Below, piece after piece: positions 22,249 to 37,200 of a stretch of 64,000 nucleotides of DNA (position 1 is the stretch's first letter; each line of letters opens with the position of its first letter). A program made the translations under genes and the position numbers. Origin of the DNA: Chondrosia reniformis (Eukaryota; Porifera; Demospongiae; Chondrillida; Chondrillidae); NCBI GenBank assembly GCA_947172415.1, contig OX359190.1:2728001-2792000 (forward strand). The letters are read 5' to 3'. Below the pieces are notes generated by a model. That model ran no database searches, was not told the DNA's origin, and saw only the letters and a program-made list of their open reading frames with translations.

Positions 22249-25200
22249 ATGTTCTCTTCGCTTGCTAGAGGATTTATACCAATTCGCCTGCAAGTGCTTG
22301 ATCGGAACGGCAAGGTTGAAGAGGTGTGGAATACAAACGGCTTGTGATGCGAGAACGGCCTTTCGCAGGCGTTCTATAACTGCTTATGCTATTCCGTTAC
22401 AGAAACGTAACTAAGAACTGTTAACTAGGAGACGATATAACGTTCTCAAATACCAACTTTAAGTACTATTAGTATATTGTAGTAGATTTGGTAGCTAATC
22501 CAAAAATCTTTACCTTTTTCTTCCATTCTGATATCTGTCCAGCTAGTTTAGCTACGGAGATACTTTAATCTTTAGGAATGCAATTGAGTGATCAAGATTT
22601 AGTTATAAAGATGCACTTATCCTTAGTTGTACGTACGTCTACTTAGTGTTTTAACTGATAAAATGTTCGAGAACGATTTTAAATGATAAATTACAGGGTT
22701 AACCTGCACGAAACGTTGCTTATTAATTCTAGCGTTTACAACGTTTATTTTCTCAAATTCCTACTTAGCTTTGTCAAACAGAATTTATGGAATCTTAAGC
22801 TTTAGTAGGAAATATCTCTCAAAACCCCACGTTTCATTTATTTCTCTGCACTTGTAGTCTGTCAATCGAGTGAAGCTGTCTTCAACTGTTGGATTTTTCC
22901 TAAATTCAATTGTCTATCGCGTTGGCGTTGGAAGTGGAGGTGAGCGCTACATAGAGGACCCTTTGGTACCAGCTAGCTTATCTGACAAGCACTGCTTGCC
23001 TTCTCAATATACAATTACAACTGAATCATATGTATATATTTCCTATAAAATGCACTATACCTTCATATGTGGTTCTATTCTATTTTATATACTTGTTCAC
23101 ACCCTGTGAAACGTCTCATTAAAGTGGTATCCCCAGCCTATATTGAGAAACAAAATATGTAGTTGTATACACAATATAGTAGTAAGGTAATTTATTATGT
23201 TCATGATGAATATGGGAGGGAGGAATAGATTTGAGCATCAACAACAAATTTCTGTTTTTTGTAGTGTTGCTAGTATTGAAATATATACCTCCCATCTCCT
23301 CCCTCGTCTACATGTAGTGTTTGCTGAATAGCTCTCTCATTGTGATCTAATTGATTTGTCTTTTGAAATACCTGCAACCAAATTAATTCATTATTGCTAA
23401 TTAAGGCCTACAGGTCTAATGCTTGCATTTGGTTGCTAATAGCTCAAATAACAAAACAACTAGCTTGTATGTAGGTTTAAACATATGTGTATGTATATGT
23501 ATGTATATATGTGTATATGCATCAACAAAGCCACAACTTCACTTGAGATGATACCTCTGAACAAGGTCAATTAGTCTAGTAGCGGCAACAACATGGTTAT
23601 GAAACTAACATTAAGAGAGAGCTAAAGATCAAACGTCTCAAAGAACTTACAGAAAGATTCCCAGGGTCAAATGATGAAGGGTAGTATTCCCAGAAACAGC
23701 TGTCTGGACCAGTGGAGAAGAAGAATAAAGAGAAAACTCTTGTATCCTCATCCAAAACTCTCACTAGGTTTAGATCTCTACAGGCCTAAACATCCCATAG
23801 AATGGACATAGGGAAATGTTATAGATTACTCATATATTTCATACTGGGTTTATATATATGTATCTAGTTATTGGTCCATTTAATGATAATGTGAAGACCA
23901 ATTGAGTTTTTATCAATTAGATTCATTGCTTGTAAAATCCTGTCATCCTGAATGATATTTGAGTGTATAGTGTACCCTTTTGTTTATTCTGTATTGTAGC
24001 TTGCACCCTGTACACAGAGAAAGGCGACCTTCTCAATGACATGGGAGCAAGACTAAGCACCTACGACATTAAACCAAATGTGAGTCTGTCTACTGTAATG
24101 AAGGTAAACATTAGTACAATAGACAGATACAATGTACAGTGGGCAGATGCAAGTTATGTACAAATACTCCTTTAGAATGGGAGGTAATTGCACTGAGCTG
24201 TGCAAAGTCTATGATGATAAGTGTAATACTTTCCAGTGATGATTTTTGGTTATCAAATATTCCATTTTTGAGCAAGTTTCTTATGCAATATGATGCAATC
24301 TGATGACGGCAAACCTCTATAATGAAGCAGAGGAAGAGAGCACTCTATGCATATGCCTATATACGTAGCTACCCTCATCTAAAGCTCGCACTAGGTTTAT
24401 AATATATAGATAATAATAGTGAATTACATAGACGATGCTTTAATGTTGGGCCTTTGTTTTCTTCATGTTTTGATCTTTGACAGTGTAGAGACACAGTTTA
24501 TAAATCTTCTGTGACATGTTGTAATTGAACTCAGGTACTCTTTGAAGCATCTCAGAGAATATTTATATACCAAATGCATGAGTCAGTAGATGTGTCCATT
24601 TTTGAACAATCTAAGTAATTAGTCTATTAGCCTTCTGATTGGTTGAATAACTAACAGTTCGTGACTTTTGTGCTTGAAAGGGTTCATTGATTTTGAATAA
24701 ACTCATTAGTTGCGAAGCAGTTACAAATTAAAAATGATTTTAAATTTTAAACAACATTTTATGAAAATTGATGGTGTATGCGTCAACATTCTTTTGTAAA
24801 AACATTGATTATGTAAACATTGGAAAATGTAATATACAGTGTTTCATCTCCACAGCAGGGCTGCATGCAGAACTTGGGGCCGGGGGGAGGGCAAAGCGAA
24901 ATTTTTCAAAATTGGGGGGGGGGGGGGGGGCAATGGTATGAGGGTGTCGAATTAGTTTAGGGGGTTTATTTTCTCTATAGGAAGTTGTCTAGGGGGGGGG
25001 CAGCCCTTTCCTAGACAACTTTGAATTTACGTAATTGATATCAGTTGTCTTTTAATTTGTAATAAAACTATAGCAAGATCTTTATGGATGTAGACCAGTG
25101 TATGCTATTTGATGCTGCAGGTTACAATATAGCTACTTCTCTAGGAAATAAATATAACGACATAACTCATCTCTTAAATCAGTAATTTAACTATGTAATG

Positions 25201-28200
25201 GTGATTGTGCTAAATATTTGAAGAGGTAAACCTTGTATTTAATCCAATTACATACACTACTTACTTATATACGAGTAGGAATAATAACGTAGGCAAAACA
25301 TCCTTATGCATTACATACGTACATATATAAATAGATAAATTGTATGCTTCTACCAGAAAATCGCTTTATTAAAGCGCAATTAATTAAGTGTATTTAATCT
25401 TGTGAACTATATTGTACAGTATAAGAAGTTTTACTTTATCAGAGAGTGTTGCAATACTCCCAAAGTATTGAGGGTTGGAAAAACATGGCCACCCTATTCA
25501 ATGTATTAACATTTTTCACTTCAATGAAGCGGTTTTCTGGTAGGAGGCAAACAATTTATATATTCATATATGTACGTTTGTAATGCATAAAGATGTTTTG
25601 CCTACGTTATTCGTACTTGTATATAAATAAAGTAGTGTATGTAAGTGGTATGTAGATGAGATGTGTTAAGTGACAGCTGGTTAAAATGACTTTGCACTTG
25701 AATGATCTAATACACCATTTTCCTACATGCTATGCCCATACTTTGTAATATATTAAACCTGATGAGAGCTTTGGATGAGGATACAGGAGTCTTCTCTTTC
25801 TTCTTCTGCTCCACTGGGCCAGACAGCTGTTTCTGGGAATTCCATCCTTCAATCTTCAGTGACCCTGGGAATCTTTGTCTTCTTTTTGATCTTTTGTGAA
25901 TCCTTGACTCTCTGTACTAATTCGTATCTAGTTCCAGCTGTCAGCTTGTTCAGAGTAACACTAGTACTGTCAGATCCACCCAACCTCATATAGGTTGGGT
26001 GGATGTAGGGGTCTTATCATTATACGTATGCAACCTGTAGGGTTTAAAAGAGATACTACTGTTTCACATCCTCTGAAAATTATGCCAATTGCCAAGAATT
26101 GAATTAGATATATACATCTTGTCAATTATTGTTTTGACTGAAATGATATACAAATTCAACATTCTGGATATTGATTACTTGCAAATTCCAACCACTGTGA
26201 TCAGGCCAATATATAATATATACCTTCATGACTATACTTAAATTATATGCATCTGAGATAATGTATATCAATTAATATGTTGCGATTGATTATTAATAGT
26301 ATTACTATCTACACACAGGATGTTATTCAGGTTCGGCGATGTGTACCTGCTCTAGTGACTGTATGTATCAATACCACAAAACAGATATTCCAAGTAAGTA
26401 CATGTGACATCTAAACTAATGTAAAGCTTCAAATGTGTCGGTTTGATGTGTAAATATTTTGAATACCATGTGAATCCTGAAAATGCGTCTTCATTGAACC
26501 GACCTTTGACTGACTTGTACCAACATACAAATACATATGTTATTAAGCAGTCATGCATTTTATAGAGTTAATCGGCCTTGTCTTGTGTGACGTGAGCCAT
26601 TCGTTATGTGTCACCGAACACTTACTGTCGCTTCTGTATAGTATATATGTATATGTTTATGATTAATTGAACTGATAATCAAACCACAAGTATTTATTCT
26701 CAAACATCATGAAGCAAAGAGGCAAGACATGATAAAGCAATCGCTGGGAATCGAACCCAGAACAGCTGGTTATGGCCACCAGTGCTCTGCCACTGAGTAC
26801 AATTACCACAGCAATGCTCCATTCATGTTTCTTATACTAACTACAAAGAAAATAATTAATCTCCATTTACATGTGTAGTTAGTGATTTATCTTTGTGTCA
26901 AAATGAGCTAATAAGGAGGTATTTCTTCTAACTGCATCAAGCTTGTCTTTGAGATGGTTCATCTTTAATCTTTTGAGCGTCTAACTACACAATTTTGGTT
27001 TTAGAAAGGTTGTCTGACCTTTGACCCTAGGGGTCTTCTTCAGTGATTGATGGGTGGAATAGAATACATTTTATTTGATAGACATTTCTAGATTTGCTAT
27101 TTCCACAATTGTATTTGTTGGAAGACTTAACATGTTTCACTGTACATACTCTACATCATAAATGCAATTAATGTGTTATTAACATCCCTATTTCAATTTA
27201 CCATTATTATTCACCTTTTAACTCTTTCACACAGTGCTGTAATTTTGTACTTAAATATTTTTATTGTATTTAAATACACTCAACACATAAATACATAGAT
27301 AGGTATGGAGGAGTAACAGCTGTTACATTTACATGTAGCCAGCTTATTCAAACAGTCACTGATAGAGGAAGAGAGATAACTTCACTCTACAAGTGCATTG
27401 CCTAGGTGATGCATATACTTATATAACTAGTAGTATTATCCTTACTCAAGGAGGAATGTGACTGGTTGACATAGCAACAGGTTGCTAGGTGTTCAAATAT
27501 GAATCAGTGTACCCTCAAACATATTGAGATACATAAAATATGGCTGCCTACACATGTTTTAATGCTAGCTAATAAGGAAATAAGTAAACTGGAATTTTGT
27601 ATGAAGAGAAATTATAGTCTTTCTTGATCAAGTAAAGATTTTAAAGTAAAAGTAGTTTGTAAAACAGTCTCCTAGCTATGAAGACATATTCCAGAAAGAT
27701 CCTTTATAGAGTAAGCAAATATATTTAAAAAGAAAGGCTAAACTTTATCCTTCTAACTATAGAAATTATTTAACAGTTACAAAGATATTGTAATTAGGTA
27801 CTGTACAGTTTAGATCAATGTTTAGAATCATTTTGAAATGGAATATTATTATATTATTATTATATTATTTATAGTGCAGAAACCTGGCAACTGAATATCT
27901 TTGTTTGATAATAGACTGTTAAATAAGTATTTCCTATAATAAGCACCATATACAACATATGGTCCACTGTATATTAATTATAATATATAGCTCCTATACA
28001 AGCCCCATATATAATTGCTCACTGTATATATATTAATAATAATGTATAATAGCTCCTATATATACAAGCCCCATATACGTATTGCTCACTGTATATTAAT
28101 AATAATGTATAGCTCCTATACAAATAGTATACTTAGTGTTATCTCATATTGTGTCTCAGGTGTGTCTGTGTGTACACCATGAGACCTCCACCTATCTTCT

Positions 28201-31200
28201 GTATGTCTACATATACTTGTAAACACCATTAATTAGGATATAGTGAGGTACATATATGTGTAGATATATACAGGAGGTAGATATATAGGAGAATATATAT
28301 GTAGATACGTATATGTACATGCATAGTATCAATTATTAAGGCTATTAGTATGTACGTAGGTGGTATATATAGAGTTTAAAGTCAGTTTGGCACTCGGTAT
28401 GCTAGATTTTGTAGACTGTTTTCAGTTTTAAGATAATTACAGTCATTATGAGTGGGCAAATAGTATCTCTACTATATATAGATTAACCCCATTAGACTGT
28501 GCAATGTACTATGTACGCATATAATTAAATTGGGAGACATATATATATATATATATATGTACGTATGTGCATTTAGTGCGCATAGTTTGAATTCCCAGCA
28601 ATTGCTTCTTTTATCTTTATGGTATTTGAGGATGATTATAATTACTTGTGGTTTGATTATCACTTCAATAATTAGTCATTTACCTATATATATATATATA
28701 TACTTGTACAATACACTCTCCATAGGTTAACATGTTCCTTATAAATTATGCTGCTACGTATGTTGTTGTCCAATGTGAATTGGGAGTATGAAAGTTCACA
28801 TTTCATAGTTTTGGATAATCAAATAAACAGAATTGAGAAAATAGAACAAATATATACATAGCTATAATACATATTGTGCATTCCAAGTTTGTATGTACTG
28901 TATTCTATAGCTATAATTGCTATTAGCTATATTGGTACGTACATACTTACTTATATATGGTTTTGGTCTATATACGTACTGATACTCTTACTGCTGGTGT
29001 ATTCCAGGTGAATATGGGTGAACCAGTGAGAGAGATCACAGGACAGATTTGCAAGGAATCTGGAATCAGGGACCCGGAAAACTATGGGCTAGCGGTTATA
29101 CATGAAAATAGCCTTTGGACCAAAGTATGAAACATATCAAACACCATTTTCTTGAAGACATTGTTGACATCAACAGGAGCCTAAGGATATATATTATCAC
29201 TAAATATATATGTACATATAATGTTCCATTATATATGATCAGTGTGTATAGTACATAGTCAGTATACTAATTTATTGAGCCTCAGCAACAACTGTATTTA
29301 AAAACAAATTGAATGTTTCGACCCGGAGGTCTTCATCAACATAATGACTATTATTGAATGCAGCAAAAAACCTTATCACTATATATAGTCATATACACAA
29401 TGGTATGGTGACCCAGTGTTTCTTTCAGAGTATTTAGCAAGGGGGGGATGATGACAATAGAAAAGAAGGGGCAAACATATTTAGTGCACCAATGCTCATT
29501 CTGGCACATATATAGTATATAACATTTGTCATTTTCAAGGGGGGGAAATTTTTCAAGGGGAGGCAAATTGCAAATTAATTGGAATTAATCCTATAACAGG
29601 GTGTTTAGTCAATATTTTAATGTAGTCATTACATACACATATTTACATATATGCATCATGCATTAAAGCAATCATTATGTACGTATGACTACACAATTGT
29701 TGACTTGTTTATTTTAGAAATGCCATATACGAATGACTACTCATCACTTTGCATATAATGAGAATGTACTTGTATATATAAACAAAGTGTTATTAGTTAC
29801 AGGGACATAGGTATGTATACAATATAACTATACGTACTTAACCAATAAGATTTTTCTACTTTTTCCATTTTTAGACAAAGACAGGAGTTGGACATTCATG
29901 TAAGTATAATTATACATACCATGTCACTGTACGTAGGGGGATTAGGGGCATTTGCCTTCCTCCTTGGAAGAAGTCAAATTTTTAATAGCAACCAAACATG
30001 TTGAACTAGTTTGTCCCTTAATTGTAATTCTGATGTCATGTGAGGGCCTGACCAATGAATTTAAAGTAAATGCATGCAAACCAGTTGTAAGGTGTATAGG
30101 AATAATAGACCATTTGTGCAGCAGATCAGTAGGCTGGGGGTGCGTTGGATACCTTTGAACCCCCTTTCAACTGAAAAGGCAAGTTTTCAAAATTAAAATC
30201 CAAGCAAGTCACAGCAATAAAGTGGCAAAACACACAATTGCTATTAATATCTACTCCATCCAAGTTGGCAATGTTTGTTGTACGATCAAGTGTACGTACC
30301 CTGGTTCAAAAATGTGTTCTGAGCTGGAACAGCTCACTGTTATGAAAAGCACCAGGCTACTGCCATGGCATAAGAACGGTATACACAGACATGGCCGGAC
30401 ATTCCTTATCTATATATGCTAATCTATGGCCAATAGATTAAGAATAAAATTATGTAAACTCTTTATTGGTCGTAGGACAATTTTTAAATTAATAGCTTTG
30501 TAAGTGATATCTAAGTGCAATGTAATATGCTGCCTTTCCTATCAATTATGTTCTCCATATTATAACTCTTTTTGAAAACTCTCCCCTCTAATGAAATGAG
30601 TGGTGCTTGCTATGTCCTGTCTTACAATACAGTTATTATAATGACAGTTGCTTAATGTTTTTAAATATCATCCTCAAGGAATTGTAAGAACCTGAATGTG
30701 TGGAATATTGGGCAATGGTTGTAAATATCCTCCAGCTATATTTAGTGTCCATTTTTTAGGAGTTGTATAATTATAATTTAGTGATCTTCTTTAGTGACCC
30801 ACACTTTAGGCTCTCTAAAGATGGTCCTGTAATTATTTATAGTCCAAAATATAGTCAATAGATTTACTGTTTTTAAATATTTCAGTATTTCTGATGTAAA
30901 GTAGACAAAAAGAGATGAATTATTTGTTTCTGTTAAGAAGAACATTTTGTTGTACAGGTCCCAAAATGCTGTAGATTTTAAGGGTTTCACTGTACAAACT
31001 GATAGAGTACATCCCTCTGGAGATATCTCAGATATGTTTACCATTTGAGGGGTACAGAATTCATGCAGGATATATTTAAAATATTTTACAGCCAACATTG
31101 TATGGCTACTACATGGAGGAGGAAGCCATATACTGTACGTACTTGATATAGGAGACAATTTATGATATGTGATTGGAAATTCCTGGTCGGTTGACTGTAT

Positions 31201-34200
31201 ATACTTACATGTGCATGCATGACCCAGTGGAGAGAAAGAGAAGGAGAAGGAGAATTAGAAAACTCTTTTATCCTCATCCAAAGACTCCACTGGGTTTAGT
31301 TCCCTATAGGCCTTTGCTCTGAAGTATGTTGAAAATGGTGTATTGATTACTCATGTGAATTGTCATGAACCCCACTTCAGTTTACATGCTATTATATTTT
31401 TAACTCCCCTTTATTCATGAAAATAAACAGAGATCTTAAATCTGGCAGAGCCACATACTAAGCCAAACACATTGATTTGTCTTTTTCAGAGTAATGAGTT
31501 TCTTTGTGAGAAAGTCTAGTAATTCTTAGTATTTCTAGTAAGTAATTAGTAGTAATTCTTCATTTGCAAACTAGCTGTCAAATAGTGTGACTGACTAAAG
31601 AGATCTGTAAATAGATTTAGAGGGAAGATGAATCTATATAGCAATAGCATTGTAATAGTTGCTCTGCATGGTGACTGATAAAGGACCCTATTCAAATTTC
31701 CTTTAGCCATGTTCCTTCTGAGTACCTTATCACTAATTTATTCTGTTCTCTTCTGTTATATACTGGAACCTCTCCCACTTCATCCTTGAATCCTTCTCAT
31801 TTCAAGGCAGCTCTTAAACAATTGTGCAATTTAGAAGAGGAATCACCCAACCACAAAAAAGATTCAAAACATGAATTTACAATTTTGTTTTGTGTAATTT
31901 TGTAGATAATTGGCTGAGTCCTGACCTCTCAATGGAGAGTTTGAGGTTAAAGAACAATGCAGAGCTTCATTTATTGTAAGTTTATGTGTGGTTTCTCTTT
32001 TACATTTGGCTTCTAATTATTTGACTGACATGGCAACAGATTTGACAACCATGGTAACGAATATTTGACAACCATGGCAACAGATTATATCTAGTAACCA
32101 CAATTCTAAACAAAAACACTAAAAATAAATTGTTCCAAATTTTACTATTTATAGCATTTATAACTGTGCCTCCTACACTAAGAAGCCTAACTGACTACAT
32201 ATTTATCTAGCCATGTATTCTGTACTGTATTATTCTGTAGCATTTTGGTATGTAGGCTTATCAACATTTTTTCCTTTTTTCATTTGTATTCAATGTAACT
32301 GCTGTGTTAATGTAATAATAATAATAATAAAAACTGCATTTTTTGCTAAATTCCATGCAGTATAAGAATGATATATATACTTGATTTCTGTTACCTTTCA
32401 TACAAACAGGCTATACAATTGTAATTTTTAATGTTCCTGTTAATCAAGAATGTACGTATTTTGGCTGGGAAATATACACTGCCTATATAATCACTTATGT
32501 CTGCCGGTTAGGAAATATATTGTCATTCTAACCGGATACATATTGTAAGCAGTGATGTACACTCGAGGATTAATTCCAACCCGATCTGATCTGTTAATTC
32601 ATATTTTAATAGGAAACTACCACAAAAGGAATCGACTTCCACCGAGGCCTTTAGTCAGCTCATTTTAAGTGACAACTTAACTGTTGGGTTGAAGAAACCA
32701 GACACAGCAAGTCGTGTAGAACGAGTAAAGACACCAAAAAGTGTCAGCGAAAGTGGTGAGCATTGCTGAAATCTTTACATTTTGCATTTGATATGCAGTA
32801 GAACCTCATTAATCTTATATTTGTCATTTTGGATGACTGGGAGGTGATCACTGGTTGCCATTTTATAAGACTTCAGTCTCCCAGCCAAGATAGTAGATTT
32901 ACCAGTAATTATTTTCATCATAGCCTTTGCAGTGCAATTAACCATTTTTTCACATTTGTTTACTTTTGTTCTTTGGCAGGTGTAAAATCTCCCATTATGG
33001 ATAGCTGCATGTTTGATCCAGACACGGGTATTCCCCTTTACCGTTCCCCTGGCAGCAGGGAGACCAGCCCCAGACCTAGGTCATTTAGCTCTCCGCCCAC
33101 CAACACCCCACCCCCTCTGAAGCCACGCCCCAAATCTCAAATCATTACCAGTTCCGTTCACAAAACAGGTCAGTTTGAAGTGAGCACATTTCCTCGTCAG
33201 GAGGAAGCTAAAAGATTCCAACCTCACCCGACGCCTAAGACAACTAGTTCTGACCTGTCGCCTGAGAAAAGAAGAGTTTCTGACCGAACTCAGCTAAAGG
33301 ACAGAGAAAAATATGAGCTCACTATTTTAGAGGTTCTTAATGAAGATACCAGCTCTGTGGGTACCGTACAGTCAAATGGAGAAGAAAACACTCACAAAAG
33401 TCACTCGGATAAATCTCCTCAGTCTGAGGGAGACAATATGGAGGGAAGCTTTGTCAGCCATCTTGAGGAGAGTAATTCTATCATTGAAGTTGCCCCTATG
33501 ATCACTCAAGCAAGCCGCCCTGGCTTCTCTGGAGATGAAGAATATGAAATTCATACTGGAGACAAAGAGAAAGAATTACACCAGAAAAATGGAGAGATAG
33601 AAGCACAACAAGTTAATGAAGTGACAGAATTTTTTCATCAAGAAGAAGAGGTGAAAGAATCTCCTCAAGTTGTTGAGCTGACCAGATCTGGCCTTGAGGA
33701 TGCAGCCCTGCAGGACTTGGATGAAGCCATTAAGAAAGGCAATGAGAGCACTAGCATGGATGGCACAAGTGGTCACTCAATAGCATCTGTGGCTACACTG
33801 AAATGGGAAAGTCCTGACACATGTGAAACCCAGCCCATCACATCAACACCAAAGACCCAAATTGGAGGTGACGCAATCTTGGAAAATGGCCGTAGTGGTC
33901 CTAGTCTGCCAGAAATAGAAACAGATGAATCAGTTATCCACCCTCTACCTCAGGAGCGATCATCAGTAACTGAACTGATTAATGGTAAAGATATCATAGA
34001 AGAATATGTAGAGCCAGTTTTAATGCAGACTCCACCAAAATCGACTTTTCTGGAAAATCCCGCCTCCACTGAAGGAAGCGTAGTAGGGAATGAAGAAGAA
34101 GTTGGCACCGTAGCTGAAGACAAACACGTACCAGAAGAGGACAAGGGAATTGAAATACCAAATCGCACCTTTATAAAGGAATCTCAAGCATCTTTTGCTA

Positions 34201-37200
34201 GTCAAACTGATTCACTACTGGAATTTGAACGCCTGGAGAATGCCATCAAGACCCAAAATGAACACTCTGACACTATACATGAAATATCGGGGAATGACAG
34301 TGGTATCCAGGTGACAAAGCCTCCCTCACCCCCTCCCACTACCCCTCTCACCATGAAACCTACCGCAGAGTACAGCTTTGAAATGCAAGGACAGTTGCAG
34401 CATGCCTCAGAAAAGCTCAGAGAATTCTCAGATAGTGAGCAGAAGCGTGATGATGGAAAGGAGATTCACTCTCCAATTGACGTTATAGTGAAGCAGGTAG
34501 TGAGGCAGGAAGAAGATCACTGTGAGCTAGATTTCGAGAAAGAGTATGATGAAAATAGTAAAGATTTGGATAAAGAAAGCATTCTCAAGAAATATGTTCT
34601 TCCTCGTTCATTGGAAAATTTAAGAGGTACAGTACATGTTTAAGTTGTAGCTCAGTGGCAGAGCAACTGGTGGTCATAACCAGCTGTCCTGGGTTCAATT
34701 CCCAGCAATTGCTTCTTTCGTGTTTTTCCCTCTTTATGATGTTTCATTGATTATTACTTGTGGTTTGATTATCACATTGATTATTCATGTATAGATAATT
34801 GTTTATTAGTAGTTGAGACTAATACTCTCCTATATACGTAGGTACAGATGTACGTACCTATCATTATGTACTATTGATATGTTTAATTAGGTGGTATACA
34901 AACTGTTTAAGGGGATATGCAAGGGTTGACCCCTCTTAAAAATTCTTTACCCCCTCTCTTCTCTCCCTTTGAAAAATGTCGAATTGGCAAATTTTAATAA
35001 CAATCGAACAAACATTTAACTGTTTTATCTACTATGCCATATCAAAAATTAACTGCATTTTATTTTATCCCAAGTGATATTTTCTAAAAGTAATCCTAGA
35101 GACACTAGCCAGATTGATGTGTGCCCGTAGCTGAATGTACAATTAATGGTGTTCTATAAACTCTTATATATGTGAGGTGGTGTCATAAAGAATTGATTAT
35201 ATTGTAAAATTTCATTTATTTTTATTGCCCTGTAATGAGATACATTATTAAGTTACAGTGTAAGAATGTGTTAACTCCTCTTGAATCCCTTTGATATACA
35301 TGTGTATATCCATATCTATGACACCTCATTCAGATGATCTTGCCTCCCTTTAGTATAATGTATGCACAAGTGCAATTTTGTAAGCCAGTACGACACACAA
35401 CAATTGTTGGGGATCTACGTACGTACGTATATAACATATCTCATATACAAATATTATATTACAAGTGGTAATCTTGCGTGTTATAGATGTACGTACCTTA
35501 TATGCTGGAGATTTGATTAAGAGTCAAAGTGTTCTTTGGTCGAGTGATACTAATTTGAAATATACTTTGATAACTGTTTAATTCCCGAGTCAATAACAAT
35601 GGAGACTGTAACACTCTTATCTGAGATCTACAAAGGTCTATCTGCTGAAGGAACTAAGGGCTGGTGGTTTTCCTTAGAGATGTGTGATTGTAAAGGTTTG
35701 CCGACTGTTTAAGTACATATCTTTGAGATAGTTTAACTTTAGCCTTTAGAGAGCGTCTCAAGACACCACAGTTTAGTTCCTTGAGAAGTCAAAGGTTTGA
35801 CCCCACAAATTACATCAAACTGTGTCTTTAGACATCACAAATAATTAAAATATTCAAAGAAATAATTTGTTAGAGCAAAAGGGATATCCCCATAATCTAA
35901 TCCTTCAAGTGGTTCATCTTTAGTGTTCTTTGACTGTCTAAAGACACATTTTGGTTTTGGAAAGGTTGTCCAACATTTTAATCCAAAAGGTCTTCTTCAG
36001 TTACTGAAGAAACCTCCAATATCTACGTATACTAATAGCCTTAACAGACAAGATTATGAGTATATTTATAAATTAGTATATCAGGAATAAAGAAGATATT
36101 GAATGTACTGATGTCTGCTTGTTTTGGTTGAACATTTCCTCACATCTGATCATTCCTACAATGTATACGTATACGTCGTGTACATGTGTTATTGGGTAAC
36201 TGATTGGCTTGCATTTCATAAACCTGGAATCTGTATTGTATAGGTATACAACTACGTACGGATGTACGTATATAGAGAATTTTGATCAAAACACTATATA
36301 TACATACGTACTTCCCTGAAAGTCCTGATTCCCAGTTTTTACTAATTTAAATAGAATGTAGCTTCATCTACATATATAGGTGTTCTTAAAATTAGCTGCC
36401 ACATATCTGTACAGAGTACAGATGACCAGTGGAGAAATAAAGAGCCAGTGTAACAATATAATGAAACTGTATCCTTATCTCTACATAATGGCTTTCCCTT
36501 AATAATAAGTCTATCCTATGTGTGCATGTCCTTAGCTTCAAGTCAGCCATATCTACAGGAAAATGGTGTTTTAGATTATTCATGTGTAATGTTTAACATT
36601 TTGTAAATAATGTACGTATGTAAGCACATCCCTTCTATATTTATTCTTATCTATATTTCTAGATGATGACAAGGATAGCTTACATTCTGAAGGAAACACT
36701 GGGAAAACAACTGATGTGAGTACCCAAGTCACAGACCAAACTGAATCCACTGAATATCAGCCAAAGGAGGAGAAACAGCAAGGCAAGGGATCCTACGAAG
36801 CTGCTGTTGCCATAGGAACTAACAACATCCACATCCAGGAAGCAGAGGGCCCATTTGATAGGCTAGGAGAATGTGAGAAACAAAAAGAACACTTTGACCA
36901 TTGTGAGTCAACATGTAAATTATTATCATGTCATTTCAGCACTTTAAAGATTTGCTATTTGTTATATCATTAACTGTCAACTCACCACAATCATTTTATG
37001 AACCTACAATTTAGGAACTGTGTAGCTATATCCTTTGTCATTAATCCCTGATGAAGGTAGCTGAAGTTGCTACCGAAACGTTGGATGAAAATCTGTTTCA
37101 TTTGGCTAGTGATAGTTTGAATCTAAATCATGATTGTTACTATATACGTATACTGTTGTTTGTTGTCCTTTTTTTGATTATATAACTTTATACATGTTAC

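Noticed and set aside
28160..28200. Possible extra exon of the FERM gene (CAG before GTGTGTCTG, GTATGT after TATCTTCT)
   Set aside because: Including it shifts phase and gives an immediate TGA at the next exon. Skipping it joins the flanking exons in phase 0 and gives a good F1-like alignment.
30778..31158. Minus-strand open frame of 126 residues in FERM-gene intron 6
   Set aside because: No recognisable domain, no matching splice partners, and it overlaps AT-rich intron. It is probably a chance frame or an unrecognisable old transposon.
32795..32815. Possible DNA-transposon end (CAGTAGAACCTCATTAAT) upstream of the large FERM exon
   Set aside because: No matching inverted end or target duplication could be found nearby, so no element is called.
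34644..34715. A working tRNA gene
   Set aside because: A and B boxes are present, but the acceptor stem does not pair, T33 is missing from the anticodon loop, and the same unit with a shared tail recurs at 26.7 and 63.4 kb. It is a SINE.
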